A model generated the notes under the pieces. It saw only the letters and a program-made list of their open reading frames with translations. It had not been told where the DNA came from and did no database searches. The position numbers and the translations under genes were made by a program. 9,980 nucleotides of DNA, from contig JAIPGS010000030.1 in assembly GCA_021735725.1 (NCBI GenBank), forward strand, positions 1-9,980, in the 5' to 3' direction. The number at the start of each line of letters is the position of its first letter. The first letter of the stretch is position 1. Source of the DNA: Candidatus Babeliales bacterium (lineage in GTDB: Bacteria > Babelota > Babeliae > Babelales > CAIQNR01). Below, piece after piece: positions 1 through 6,865 of this stretch.

Positions 1-10
1 CAAAAAAAAA

Positions 11-41
11 AGAGTCCTCTAAAAAAGGACTCTTTTTTTTT
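11..41 (-). terminator. Bidirectional hairpin terminator after rplM
   Basis: An 8-bp perfect stem (AGAGTCCT at 11-18 with AGGACTCT at 26-33) is flanked by an A-run on the left (2-10) and a T-run on the right (34-41). It therefore reads as a factor-independent terminator on either strand. It lies 17 nt beyond the rplM stop, so rplM transcription should end here. It may also serve a convergent gene outside the window. Confidence 0.9.
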
Positions 42-57
42 GATTATTTTGTAAAAT

Positions 58-486
58 CTATTTTTGCTCTATTTGAGCTTCATGAGGGTGATCTACACCT
101 GTATAGATTTTAAGACGTTTCATACAGATAGCTTGATGTTTATTTTTAGGCAACATTCCCTTTACTGCATGTTCTAACAATGATGTAGGGTGTTTTTGTT
201 TCATAAGCTTAGCTGTAATTTCTTTTTTACCCCCAATATATCCACTTACAGTAATATATGTTTTATCTTCCATTTTATTACCAGTAAAAATAATGTCATC
301 TGAATTAATAACAACAACATAATCACCATTGTCACTATGTTTTGCATAATCAGTTTTGGTTTTACCAGTTAAAATATCAGCAATCTCTGTTGCCAAACGT
401 CCAAAAATTTTACCTTTTCCGTCAATCACATGCCATTTATGCATACAATCTTCTTTACGACGGAAAAAAACTTTATTCATATTCAT
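58..486 (-). CDS. rplM: 50S ribosomal protein L13
   Basis: Large-subunit ribosomal protein L13, an early assembly protein that binds 23S rRNA. The 142 residues match the family's usual length. Visible signatures are WHVIDGKGKIFGRLATEIA (about 18-36), GDYVVVIN (54-61), the GYIGG turn (82-86), HAVKGMLPKN (106-115) and the C-terminal MKRLKIYTGVDHPHEAQ (122-138). The ATG at 486 has AGGA at 494-497, 7 nt upstream; the next in-frame ATG, two codons in, is a poorer fit. The N-terminus (about 16 residues before KWHVID) is slightly basic and ordinary for the family. The gene is followed at once by a terminator, so its common partner rpsI (S9) is not co-transcribed downstream. A 210-bp AT-rich gap separates it from the pepP terminator side, so it probably has its own promoter. 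Confidence 0.97.
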   Translation of the reverse strand: MNMNKVFFRRKEDCMHKWHVIDGKGKIFGRLATEIADILTGKTKTDYAKHSDNGDYVVVINSDDIIFTGNKMEDKTYITVSGYIGGKKEITAKLMKQKHPTSLLEHAVKGMLPKNKHQAICMKRLKIYTGVDHPHEAQIEQK

Positions 487-510
487 TAAAAATTCCTACA
501 ATGATTCTGT

Positions 511-539
511 AATATACCCTTAAATTTGCCGCTATTAAC
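511..539 (-). promoter_or_regulatory. Possible rplM promoter (weak)
   Basis: The minus strand carries TATATT (511-516), a good -10 match, about 25 nt upstream of the rplM start. Only a poor -35 candidate (GTTAAT, 534-539) lies about 17 bp further up. The pepP terminator at 659-694 isolates rplM from the upstream operon, so a promoter must lie somewhere in about 487-658. I see no gene in this AT-rich gap. Confidence 0.25.
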
Positions 540-658
540 TTTGAATGAACGAATAGTGGTTACATTCTAAAGTAAAAGAAAAATACAATTTGGTCAAATA
601 AAACGCTCTATCTTTTAAAAATATATTTTTCCATGCTTAAAATAATACTTTTTTAGAG

Positions 659-694
659 AAAAAGAATCTTTTTAATATACTTAAAAACATTCTT
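659..694 (-). terminator. Terminator closing the yidC-recR-pepP operon
   Basis: Directly after the pepP stop the sequence forms a near-perfect inverted repeat: AAGAAT-c-TTTTTAA (662-675) against TTAAAAA-c-ATTCTT (681-694), with one mismatch in a 14-position stem and a 5-nt loop. On the minus strand it runs into a short T-tract (663-659). The stem is AT-rich, so strength is uncertain, but position and shape fit a factor-independent terminator. Confidence 0.7.
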
Positions 695-696
695 AA

Positions 697-2025
697 TTAA
701 TGTTCGTTAGGGCCTGCTCTATAAGAATCTGATTCATCTTCAAAACGAGATTCTTTCATATATTTTTGAACCTCTTCAGGTTTTTTAGGAACCCCTTCAC
801 TCAAACAAACAATTCCATCTTTAATAACCCAATAAATATCTTCTATACGAATTCCAATTTCTTCGTCTTTTAGATATAATCCTGGTTCAATAGTAATAAT
901 ATCACCTGCTTGAATTGGTGTTTCATAACTCCCCACATCATGAACATCAAGGCCTACATAGTGCCCTATCCCGTGAGGAAACTCTTTTTCTACATTATAG
1001 CCACGTTGTGCCAAGAATTTTTTTGAAAGTGTATTAAGACACTTATCAGGTTCATTTTTATTTCGCATGAACATACCAGGTTTTGCAATTCCTGCAATAT
1101 ATTCTTGGGTATCAAGAACATCCTGATATACTTTTCTTTGACGCTCTGAAAATATTCCTGAAACAGGATATGTCCGCGTTACATCTGAGCAGTAATGATT
1201 AAATGACGCACCAATATCAACAACCACCAATCCTTTTTCGGGTAACGGCCCTTTATTGTCTACATAATGTAATGTGGTACTATTTTTCCCTGCCCCAACT
1301 ACTGACGCAAAGGCACGTGTTGCCCCACTTTCAGTAAATACATATTCTATTGCTGCTTGCACATCTGCTTCTAAATTATCTTTTCTAATAATTCCTGCCG
1401 CTGCTTGTTGTGCCATCACCGTAATTTCTGACGCATGATAAAGATACTCTAATTCTTTTTGACTTTTTGTTCTTCTGAGTTCTGCAATAAGAGGTGCAAT
1501 ATCAATCAACTGTTCTTTTAATCCTGGAATGAATACGCATAACTGATTAACTACCCATGCACACTCAGGAAAAATATCTGTTAATGCAGTAAAAATAAAA
1601 TGCCCTGCATCAAGTTGATCTTGTATTTTTTTAATAAAATTTTCAAGTTGTTCTGGAGTAAAAAAGGGGCCTGTTGAATATCCCTTTATTGTCTGTCCTA
1701 ATTTTTCAACCGCATCTATTGCAAGTTCACTCAAATCTGATTCATCAAAATTTACTGGCAACCACACCGAACGATCAACTGAATAATTTGGTTCAAATAA
1801 TACTGTTTTACCATCTATTTCTTGATAAATAAGTAACGCTGATTCTTGTAACCCAAAAAAATATTCGAAAGTACTATCTTGATAAAATTGATGACGTTCT
1901 TGCTCAAAAGCAGATACAAAAAAAAGAGATCCTGTTTTTTCAGGATATGTTTCTTTAATTAATTCTACAAGTGTTCTTCGTCGTTCTACTCGTTCTCCCG
2001 TTTCATTCATTGGCATCACATCCAT
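697..2025 (-). CDS. pepP: Xaa-Pro aminopeptidase (M24B family)
   Basis: Cytosolic dimetal aminopeptidase that removes an N-terminal residue preceding proline. At 442 residues it is almost the length of E. coli PepP. The N-terminal creatinase-like, non-catalytic domain covers about 1-180 and the pita-bread catalytic domain about 190-420. The five expected metal ligands are visible: D270 (VVVDIGA), D281 (SDVTRT), H355 (HGIGHYVGLDVHDVG), E380 (TIEPGLYL) and E395 (IRIEDIYW). H253 (LHY) and H362 match the usual substrate-site histidines. The start at 2025 has AAGGA about 5 nt upstream; later ATGs (codons 4 and 6) lack a ribosome binding site. It follows recR by 15 nt, is last in the operon, and has a hairpin right after its stop. 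A polar, acidic 20-residue tail ends the protein. Assignment to PepP rather than PepQ rests on the N-terminal domain and length. Confidence 0.93.
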   Translation of the reverse strand: MDVMPMNETGERVERRRTLVELIKETYPEKTGSLFFVSAFEQERHQFYQDSTFEYFFGLQESALLIYQEIDGKTVLFEPNYSVDRSVWLPVNFDESDLSELAIDAVEKLGQTIKGYSTGPFFTPEQLENFIKKIQDQLDAGHFIFTALTDIFPECAWVVNQLCVFIPGLKEQLIDIAPLIAELRRTKSQKELEYLYHASEITVMAQQAAAGIIRKDNLEADVQAAIEYVFTESGATRAFASVVGAGKNSTTLHYVDNKGPLPEKGLVVVDIGASFNHYCSDVTRTYPVSGIFSERQRKVYQDVLDTQEYIAGIAKPGMFMRNKNEPDKCLNTLSKKFLAQRGYNVEKEFPHGIGHYVGLDVHDVGSYETPIQAGDIITIEPGLYLKDEEIGIRIEDIYWVIKDGIVCLSEGVPKKPEEVQKYMKESRFEDESDSYRAGPNEH

Positions 2026-2040
2026 TGAATTCCTTTTTTT

Positions 2041-2646
2041 TTAAAATGGGCGCCGTTCTGAAAGCGCTTTATATACTGTTAATTTATCCATCATTTCAAG
2101 CGAAGATCCCACAGGAATTCCACGCGCAAGACATGAAACTTTATTTTCTGTACCTCGCAATTTACGTGCAATAAATGCAGCAGTTGCTTCACCTTCTGGT
2201 GTTTGATTAGTCGCTAAAATAATTTCTTTAATTCGTGTATCAATTGCAACTCGATTTACAAGAACATCAATAGAAAGTTCTTCAGGACCAATACCTTCCA
2301 GAGGACAAATTACTCCTCCAAGAACATGATATACTCCCTTATAACCTTCTGTTTTTTCGATTGCAATGAGTTCTTGCCATGTTTCAACAACACACACTAT
2401 TGAATGATCTCTGCGTAAATCTGCACAAAAAACACATTCCCGCTCTTTTTCTTTCCAGACACAACAGACAGAGCAAGGTGTAATTGTTTTTGACGCTTCA
2501 ATCAAAACATTACAAAGCTGTTGTACACGTTCTGGTTTTTCAGTCAAAAAATACGTTGCTACACGATATAAATTTTTTGAAGCAAGATAAGGAATCCCCT
2601 GTAGGTGCTTGCAAAGCCGTGCAAGAGCAGGAACCTTTTCTATCAT
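2041..2646 (-). CDS. recR: Recombination mediator protein RecR
   Basis: RecR forms clamp-like rings and, with RecO (and RecF), helps load RecA onto gapped DNA. The protein is 201 residues, the normal family length, when started at the ATG at 2646. That ATG overlaps the yidC stop as TAATG, implying translational coupling. Upstream in-frame codons lie inside yidC and do not look like RecR. Domains: an N-terminal helix-hairpin-helix region (about 15-35), a four-cysteine zinc finger (C58, C61, C71, C74), a Toprim domain (about 82-165, E88 in VVETW, ATNQTPEGEAT at 145-155), and the conserved C-terminal segment RGIPVGSSLEMMDKLTVYKAL. Oddity: where most RecR proteins read LPGVGPKSAQR, this one reads IPYLASKNLYR (18-28), so both hairpin glycines are replaced. 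RecO and RecF are not in the window. Confidence 0.95.
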   Translation of the reverse strand: MIEKVPALARLCKHLQGIPYLASKNLYRVATYFLTEKPERVQQLCNVLIEASKTITPCSVCCVWKEKERECVFCADLRRDHSIVCVVETWQELIAIEKTEGYKGVYHVLGGVICPLEGIGPEELSIDVLVNRVAIDTRIKEIILATNQTPEGEATAAFIARKLRGTENKVSCLARGIPVGSSLEMMDKLTVYKALSERRPF

Positions 2647-4175
2647 TAGCCTATTACTTTCTGTAACTGCATTTGTCCAAAATGTAATAAAGTATTTGAA
2701 ACAAGAAAAAGTGCAAGACCCGCTGAAATACTTGATACCCATGCTCCAAACAAGAGAGCAAAACCAAAACTCATTATTGTTTGTTTAGCAGTAGCCTTTT
2801 GATTCGATGTCATCCCACTTAAAAGCACTCCTACTATTCCTATTACCGGCAATACAAAATAAGGATCAGGTAATGAAAGATCTTGAATCCAAAATACAAA
2901 AGGAGCACGATACAATTCTATTGAATTGTTTAATGCGCTATTCAAAATCCAAAAAACTGGCATTTGCAATAAGAGAGGCAAACAACCACCTATTCCTGGA
3001 AGTCCATTTTTACGAATAAATTCTTCTTTTGCTTGTGCCAACATTTCAGGATTATCTTTATATTTTTGTCCAAGATAATTCATTTTTTGGCTGTATTCTT
3101 GCATTTTTTGCATTTGTTTATTGCCGCTAAAACTAAACGGCAACAATATTAATTTCAAAAGAAATGTCAGCAAAAGAATTGCCCAACCATAATTCCCAAG
3201 ATATTTATTAAATACATTTAATAAATATAATGCACCCTTTGTTAGCGGAGATAAAAATCCATAATCAAGTGTTCGATCAAGCAGCGGAGCAACTTGGTTT
3301 ATTGTTTCTCCTGTTTTTGGTCCCATATAAAAAGAGACAGTCCATACTGTTTCTTGATCTACTGGACGCGCTTCTAAGAAAGAAGATGTTTGCTGGTCAA
3401 TAACTTTATAATATGCTCGATGTGCAAAATTATTTTTATCTTCTATCATACTATGTATAAAGTATTTATTTTCTGATCCAAAAATGTGTGGTGTGAAATA
3501 TCCTGCACGTTCATCTATTTTTTCCTGAGATCTTTTACTAAATGCACCGGTACGATCAACTACAAAAGCATTTACAAAATCTGATTTACCAAGAACTTCT
3601 AAATAAGGCGATGGAAAAATTAAACGAGATCTAACACTGTGTCCTGCCTTAGGTATCACAGTTAAAGTTACATCCATTTTATGAAGATCTTTATAGACAA
3701 TAAATGTTTTTTGAATACGCGCAGCACTATTTTCAGCTTGATACGATACTGCAACTGACGTATCAGTATCGACATGATTTTTTAATTCATAATAATACGG
3801 TGTATTTTCATCAATTGCCACAAGAAATGCTCGTGTTTCACGTTCATTATGTGAATGACTTCCAATAGTATTAAAAATCTGTTTTTGTCCATTTTGTTCT
3901 CTTTGAAAATCAAGTGTTTTTAATGATCCACCGTAATTAGAGAATGTATAGGTTCCATAAGAAGTAGAAACTGTCGTCACTTTTTCTTCTACCTGTTTTT
4001 CATTATCAAGAAAATCAACTTCTAAATAAAGTGGCTCTTGTTCCTCTTTTGAAAGAGGCGCAACAAATGCACCAGCATCTTTAGTTTCTGGCCAAAAATA
4101 CTGTGTACCCGTCATAATTAATAAAGTTAAACCAGCAAACAATAAGAATGAACCAACAAATTCTTTAATTTTCAT
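2646..4175 (-). CDS. yidC: Membrane protein insertase YidC (Gram-negative type)
   Basis: Inserts and folds inner-membrane proteins, alone or with SecYEG. Length is 509 residues. A first membrane segment (about 6-26) is followed by the large periplasmic beta-sandwich domain (about 40-300) found only in diderm YidC. The conserved insertase core follows: GWAILLLTFLLKLILLPF (330-347), a charged cytoplasmic hairpin (about 352-390), GCLPLLLQMPVFWILNSAL (397-415), and further membrane segments near 438-455 and 468-496. The position of the groove arginine of E. coli YidC (R366) is K341 here; lysine at this site also occurs in other bacterial YidC proteins, so the charge is kept. The start at 4175 has TAGG (4181-4184) 5 nt upstream. 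It is the first gene of yidC-recR-pepP and is divergent from the MerR gene. The common neighbours rpmH, rnpA and mnmE are absent. Confidence 0.97.
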   Translation of the reverse strand: MKIKEFVGSFLLFAGLTLLIMTGTQYFWPETKDAGAFVAPLSKEEQEPLYLEVDFLDNEKQVEEKVTTVSTSYGTYTFSNYGGSLKTLDFQREQNGQKQIFNTIGSHSHNERETRAFLVAIDENTPYYYELKNHVDTDTSVAVSYQAENSAARIQKTFIVYKDLHKMDVTLTVIPKAGHSVRSRLIFPSPYLEVLGKSDFVNAFVVDRTGAFSKRSQEKIDERAGYFTPHIFGSENKYFIHSMIEDKNNFAHRAYYKVIDQQTSSFLEARPVDQETVWTVSFYMGPKTGETINQVAPLLDRTLDYGFLSPLTKGALYLLNVFNKYLGNYGWAILLLTFLLKLILLPFSFSGNKQMQKMQEYSQKMNYLGQKYKDNPEMLAQAKEEFIRKNGLPGIGGCLPLLLQMPVFWILNSALNNSIELYRAPFVFWIQDLSLPDPYFVLPVIGIVGVLLSGMTSNQKATAKQTIMSFGFALLFGAWVSSISAGLALFLVSNTLLHFGQMQLQKVIG

Positions 4176-4240
4176 ACATACCTATACAAGCCCCCAAAAA
4201 GGGAAATAATGATTAAAATGCGACAACATGAACTAAAATC

Positions 4241-4270
4241 TTAACAAGAAAGCAGTTTTTAGGCTAGCAT
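4241..4270 (+). promoter_or_regulatory. Possible promoter for the MerR-type gene
   Basis: TTAACA (4241-4246) and TAGCAT (4265-4270), separated by 18 bp, are fair -35/-10 matches and lie about 60 nt upstream of the MerR-type start. This is in the 153-bp divergent gap between yidC and the regulator, which must also carry the yidC promoter on the minus strand; I could not pick out a convincing one there. Confidence 0.3.
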
Positions 4271-4328
4271 TATTTAGTAAGGAAGAAACTTTCTTTCTTT
4301 TTTCAAGAAAATTAAAGGGGATTAAATT

Positions 4329-4682
4329 ATGAAAATGCAAAAAAAACAATTTAGAATCGGTTATTTAGCTGATCATTTGGGGGTCGAAAAATCAGTTATT
4401 AGATTTTGGGAAAAAGAGTTCAAAGTATACTCTTCGCGATCTGGCGGGGGTCAAAGATTTTATGAAGAAAAAGATTTAAACAAATTCAAAACAATTAAAA
4501 TATTATTATATGATAAAGGTTTTACCATTGCTGGAGCTAAAAAACAACTCAAACAAAATGGCGTTCCTATTTTAGGATCTCATAAAACAACATTGCCCGA
4601 TACCATTTTTGAAGATCAAATTTTTGTTGCTAAAATGAAAAATTTACGATCAAAATTAATAGAATTAAGAAAAAATATTTGA
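4329..4682 (+). CDS. MerR-type HTH transcriptional regulator, short
   Basis: A 117-residue protein with a winged-helix DNA-binding domain of the MerR superfamily at the N-terminus (about 7-75): FRIGYLADHLGVEKSVIRFW as the helix-turn-helix, the wing with GGGQRFYEEKDL (39-50), and IKILLYDKGFTIAGAKKQL (56-74). The pattern resembles the small MerR-like proteins of deltaproteobacteria that read IGEVSxxxGV...LRYWExEF. The basic C-terminal region (about 90-117) probably dimerises. There is no cysteine-rich metal-binding site or large effector domain, so no ligand can be named. The start at 4329 follows a strong ribosome binding site, AAAGGGGA (4314-4321), 7 nt upstream. Targets are unknown; divergence from yidC and an imperfect dyad at 4719-4744 make the neighbouring promoters plausible candidates. 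Confidence 0.85.
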   Translation: MKMQKKQFRIGYLADHLGVEKSVIRFWEKEFKVYSSRSGGGQRFYEEKDLNKFKTIKILLYDKGFTIAGAKKQLKQNGVPILGSHKTTLPDTIFEDQIFVAKMKNLRSKLIELRKNI

Positions 4683-4772
4683 TTTTATTTTTTTATGCTA
4701 TGTTTTTTTAAAAAGGATGGTTATTATAAAAAAGTTTATTAACCTCTAAAACTCTTAAGAAAGGGTGTAGTT

Positions 4773-4979
4773 ATGATGGGATTAGCTGAATTTTGTTCAA
4801 TGGTAGGAACTCCAGTTCTAGCATTAACAGGTGTTGGAGTAGGACTTGCAGCACTAGGAGTAGATCTTCTGAAAACGCTACAACTTGGCGGACTTCGTGA
4901 AGTTCTTCAGTATGTTGTTGGTGCAGTAGGACTTCTCTGCCTCGTTCATTGGGCAATGATGACATTCAATATGATGTAA
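4773..4979 (+). CDS. Small two-TM membrane protein, DUF378-like
   Basis: A 68-residue protein with two predicted membrane segments (about 11-33 and 44-65) joined by a short loop containing the single charged pair R42/E43. Glycines are frequent. The order TM1, GLAALGVDLLKTL, then LREVLQYVVGAVGLLCL resembles the small DUF378 (YuzA) family, whose members read GLVGL...DLV...LSRIVYxLVGLAALY; this is a by-eye resemblance. The gene is supported by AAAGGG (4760-4765), 7 nt upstream of the ATG at 4773, and by the terminator just downstream. A second ATG at 4776 could also be used. An open frame on the opposite strand has no comparable support. It lies 90 nt after the MerR-type gene, probably with its own promoter. 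Function is unknown, with a location in the inner membrane likely. Confidence 0.65.
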   Translation: MMGLAEFCSMVGTPVLALTGVGVGLAALGVDLLKTLQLGGLREVLQYVVGAVGLLCLVHWAMMTFNMM

Positions 4980-5001
4980 TCAAGAAGAAACTATGAAATA
5001 C

Positions 5002-5034
5002 AAGGGAGTTTGTCATACGCAAACTCCCTTCTTT
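5002..5034 (+). terminator. Strong hairpin terminator upstream of murC
   Basis: A perfect 11-bp inverted repeat, AAGGGAGTTTG (5002-5012) and CAAACTCCCTT (5020-5030), with a 7-nt loop and followed by cttt. It lies 22 nt after the stop of the 68-residue gene and ends only about 15 nt before the murC start. The T-tract is short, so read-through into murC is possible. Confidence 0.8.
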
Positions 5035-5039
5035 ATTAC

Positions 5040-5048
5040 AAGGGAATT
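5040..5048 (+). promoter_or_regulatory. murC ribosome binding site that sets the start
   Basis: AAGGGA (5040-5045) lies a few bases before the ATG at 5049 and fixes that codon as the murC start. A longer frame could open at a TTG at 5010, but that codon sits inside the terminator stem and would add 13 residues ahead of the conserved N-terminus. The site is part of a 9-bp direct repeat (TACAAGGGA at 4999-5007 and 5037-5045), so it can also pair with the right arm of the terminator. Confidence 0.7.
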
Positions 5049-6434
5049 ATGAAACACAAAAAATTACATTTTCATTTTATTGGTATTGGCGGCATTGGCA
5101 TGAGTGGTATTGCATCTCTTTTAAAAAAAGATGGGCACACTATTTCTGGATGTGATTCTAATATACATCAAAAAAGTATTTCTCTTCTTGAACAAGAACA
5201 ATGCACAGTGTTTCAAGGAAATAATTCAGAACAATGTAGTAATGAATTGTGTGACATCATAGTTTACTCAACCGCCATCTCTAAACATCACCCTGAAATT
5301 TTATGGGCGCAAAAAAATGGTATTTTAACCCTTCATAGATCTGAAATACTTGCAAAAATTATGGATGATAAAATAAGTATTGCAGTAACAGGATCACATG
5401 GAAAAACAACAACCAGTTCTTTAATTTCTCATATTTTTATTGAAGCACACACTGATCCAACACTTGTAATAGGAGGCCATCTCAATTCAATCAAAAGCAA
5501 TGCGCGTTACGGAAAAGGCAATCATATTATTATCGAAGCTGATGAAAGTGATCGTTCATTTTTAAATTTTTTTCCAACATGTGCAGTTATCACTAATATT
5601 GATCTGGAACATTTAGAAACGTATAAAGATATTTCTGATATTGTTACAACCTTTTCAACATTTATTTCTCATGTTCCTTGCAATGGTTACGTTATTGTTA
5701 ATGGAGATGATCAAAATATACACAAAGCACTTAAGTATGTACCGAATAAAACAGTAGCAACCTTTGGACAATCAGAACAGGTTGATTGGAAAATTCATAC
5801 TATAACTCTTTCTTCTGCATCTTCTACGTATTACTTACAACATGGAAATAAAGTTTTTGGACCTCTTACACTTTCCATGCCAGGAATTCACAATATATTT
5901 AATAGCACTGCAGCATTTGTAACGGCATACACTTTAGGAATTAATGAACAAACAATTATACATGCGCTTGCTTCATTTTCTGGGGTAGATAGACGATTTA
6001 CATTTAAAGGAACCTATCAAGGTGCCGATATTTTTGATGATTATGGACATCACCCTCTTGAAATAAAACATACTTTAGCTGTTGCACGCAAACAAACCAA
6101 AAATAAACTTATTGTACTTTTTCAACCTCATCGTTATACAAGAACGGCACACCTCTGGAATGATTTTATACAAATCTTTACAGAAGGAAATATTGATTCA
6201 TTAATAATTACAGATATTTATGCAGCTAGCGAACAACCAATAGATACTATTTCAAGTCAAAAACTAGTTGAAGATCTGAAAAAAAAGGCTCCTCATCTTA
6301 AAGTTATGTATCTTCCTTTTCAGGAAAATTTCAGCTCAATTGCTGCTTATTTAAAAGATGAATTATCTTCTGGAGATACACTTTTGCTTCAAGGTGCAGG
6401 AAAAATGAACCTTATACAAGATAAGCTTATTTAA
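5049..6434 (+). CDS. murC: UDP-N-acetylmuramate--L-alanine ligase
   Basis: Cytoplasmic ATP-dependent ligase that adds the first amino acid to UDP-N-acetylmuramate in peptidoglycan synthesis. It has 461 residues, typical for MurC. The N-terminal Rossmann domain carries HFIGIGGIGMSGIA (about 9-22). The central ATPase domain has the P-loop TGSHGKTTT (114-122), EADESD (163-168) and ITNIDLEHLETY (181-192). The C-terminal domain has GVDRRF (312-317), DDYGHHPLEI (330-339) and FQPHRYTRT (358-366). The final motif reads LLQGAGKMN, where many homologues have GAGD; this is minor. HFIGIGGIGMSGIA and DYGHHP distinguish it from MurD, MurE and MurF. No other mur or division gene is nearby, so it is separated from the usual dcw cluster. 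Expression must come from terminator read-through or a promoter within or next to the hairpin. Confidence 0.97.
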   Translation: MKHKKLHFHFIGIGGIGMSGIASLLKKDGHTISGCDSNIHQKSISLLEQEQCTVFQGNNSEQCSNELCDIIVYSTAISKHHPEILWAQKNGILTLHRSEILAKIMDDKISIAVTGSHGKTTTSSLISHIFIEAHTDPTLVIGGHLNSIKSNARYGKGNHIIIEADESDRSFLNFFPTCAVITNIDLEHLETYKDISDIVTTFSTFISHVPCNGYVIVNGDDQNIHKALKYVPNKTVATFGQSEQVDWKIHTITLSSASSTYYLQHGNKVFGPLTLSMPGIHNIFNSTAAFVTAYTLGINEQTIIHALASFSGVDRRFTFKGTYQGADIFDDYGHHPLEIKHTLAVARKQTKNKLIVLFQPHRYTRTAHLWNDFIQIFTEGNIDSLIITDIYAASEQPIDTISSQKLVEDLKKKAPHLKVMYLPFQENFSSIAAYLKDELSSGDTLLLQGAGKMNLIQDKLI

Positions 6435-6463
6435 AAAAATTTAAGCTCTTCTAAAAATAATTC

Positions 6464-6493
6464 TTGAGACCGATAACATGATTAGGATATACT
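6464..6493 (+). promoter_or_regulatory. Promoter for the tandem secreted-protein genes
   Basis: TTGAGA (6464-6469) and TATACT (6488-6493) each match the sigma-70-type consensus at five of six positions and are 18 bp apart. Transcription would begin near 6500 and leave a leader of about 40 nt ahead of a strong AAGGAG site (6524-6529). It lies between the murC stop and the first paralog. This is the best promoter match I see in the window. Confidence 0.5.
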
Positions 6494-6538
6494 TTTAAGT
6501 AGATAGAAATAAATAATTATAATAAGGAGAGTATACTT

Positions 6539-6865
6539 ATGAAATGTATAAAATTAACTCTAGGGCTTTTACTTGTTGCAAGTTCAGTACAAGCAGGAAG
6601 CGGTAAAACATTTGGAGCTGTTTTTGGTGGAACAGTACTTGGAAATATGGTTGGAAATGCTTTTACAAGAGAACCAAAAGTTGTTCATGTAACAGAATCT
6701 TCAAATTCTCACGCTACCAACAGAGCTCTTAAAAGTTTACAAAATGATTTTGATGACTTCTATGCAGATGTAAAAAAGTCATTCAAAGCTGTTGCACAGC
6801 AAGTTGACGCCATGACTGAGCACATTAAACAGTTAGAAAACAAACTTAAAAAACTACAAGGATAA
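6539..6865 (+). CDS. Secreted glycine-zipper/coiled-coil protein, copy 1
   Basis: Unrecognised 108-residue protein. It has a clear Sec signal peptide (K2/K5, hydrophobic core LTLGLLLVASS, cleavage likely after VQA, residue 19). Two glycine zippers follow, G22-x3-G26-x3-G30 and G31-x3-G35-x3-G39, a pattern seen in membrane-embedding 17-kDa-antigen-like segments. A polar linker (about 44-60) leads to a long amphipathic helix (about 62-107) with coiled-coil character. There are no catalytic motifs. The start at 6539 has AAGGAG 9 nt upstream. The stop is 2 nt before the start of copy 2, so the pair is one transcript. No lipobox is present. The protein may sit in an envelope membrane through the zipper, with the helix as an oligomerisation or interaction arm. 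Location and role are inference. Confidence 0.85.
   Translation: MKCIKLTLGLLLVASSVQAGSGKTFGAVFGGTVLGNMVGNAFTREPKVVHVTESSNSHATNRALKSLQNDFDDFYADVKKSFKAVAQQVDAMTEHIKQLENKLKKLQG

Noticed and set aside
1971..2174. A hydrophobic plus-strand frame across the recR-pepP junction
   Set aside because: It is antisense to conserved coding sequence on the minus strand and has no good ribosome binding site.
2647..2742. A 32-residue N-terminal extension of RecR inside yidC
   Set aside because: The extension is read through yidC codons in another frame, does not resemble RecR, and the ATG at 2646 gives the normal family length and a coupled TAATG junction.
3153..3155. Lysine in place of the YidC groove arginine as evidence for a defective insertase
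   Set aside because: Lysine at this position keeps the positive charge and also occurs in other bacterial YidC proteins; the rest of the core is intact.
4771..4965. A 64-residue frame on the minus strand opposite the small membrane gene
   Set aside because: It has no recognisable ribosome binding site, its composition looks like a mirror of the leucine/glycine-rich plus-strand gene, and the plus-strand gene has both a binding site and a terminator.
5010..5048. An alternative murC start at a TTG at 5010
   Set aside because: It lies inside the terminator stem and adds 13 residues before the conserved MurC N-terminus. The ATG at 5049 has a ribosome binding site.
6424..6447. Inverted repeat AGCTTA/TAAGCT over the murC stop, considered as a terminator
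   Set aside because: It is only six pairs with a 12-nt loop and no T-tract follows.
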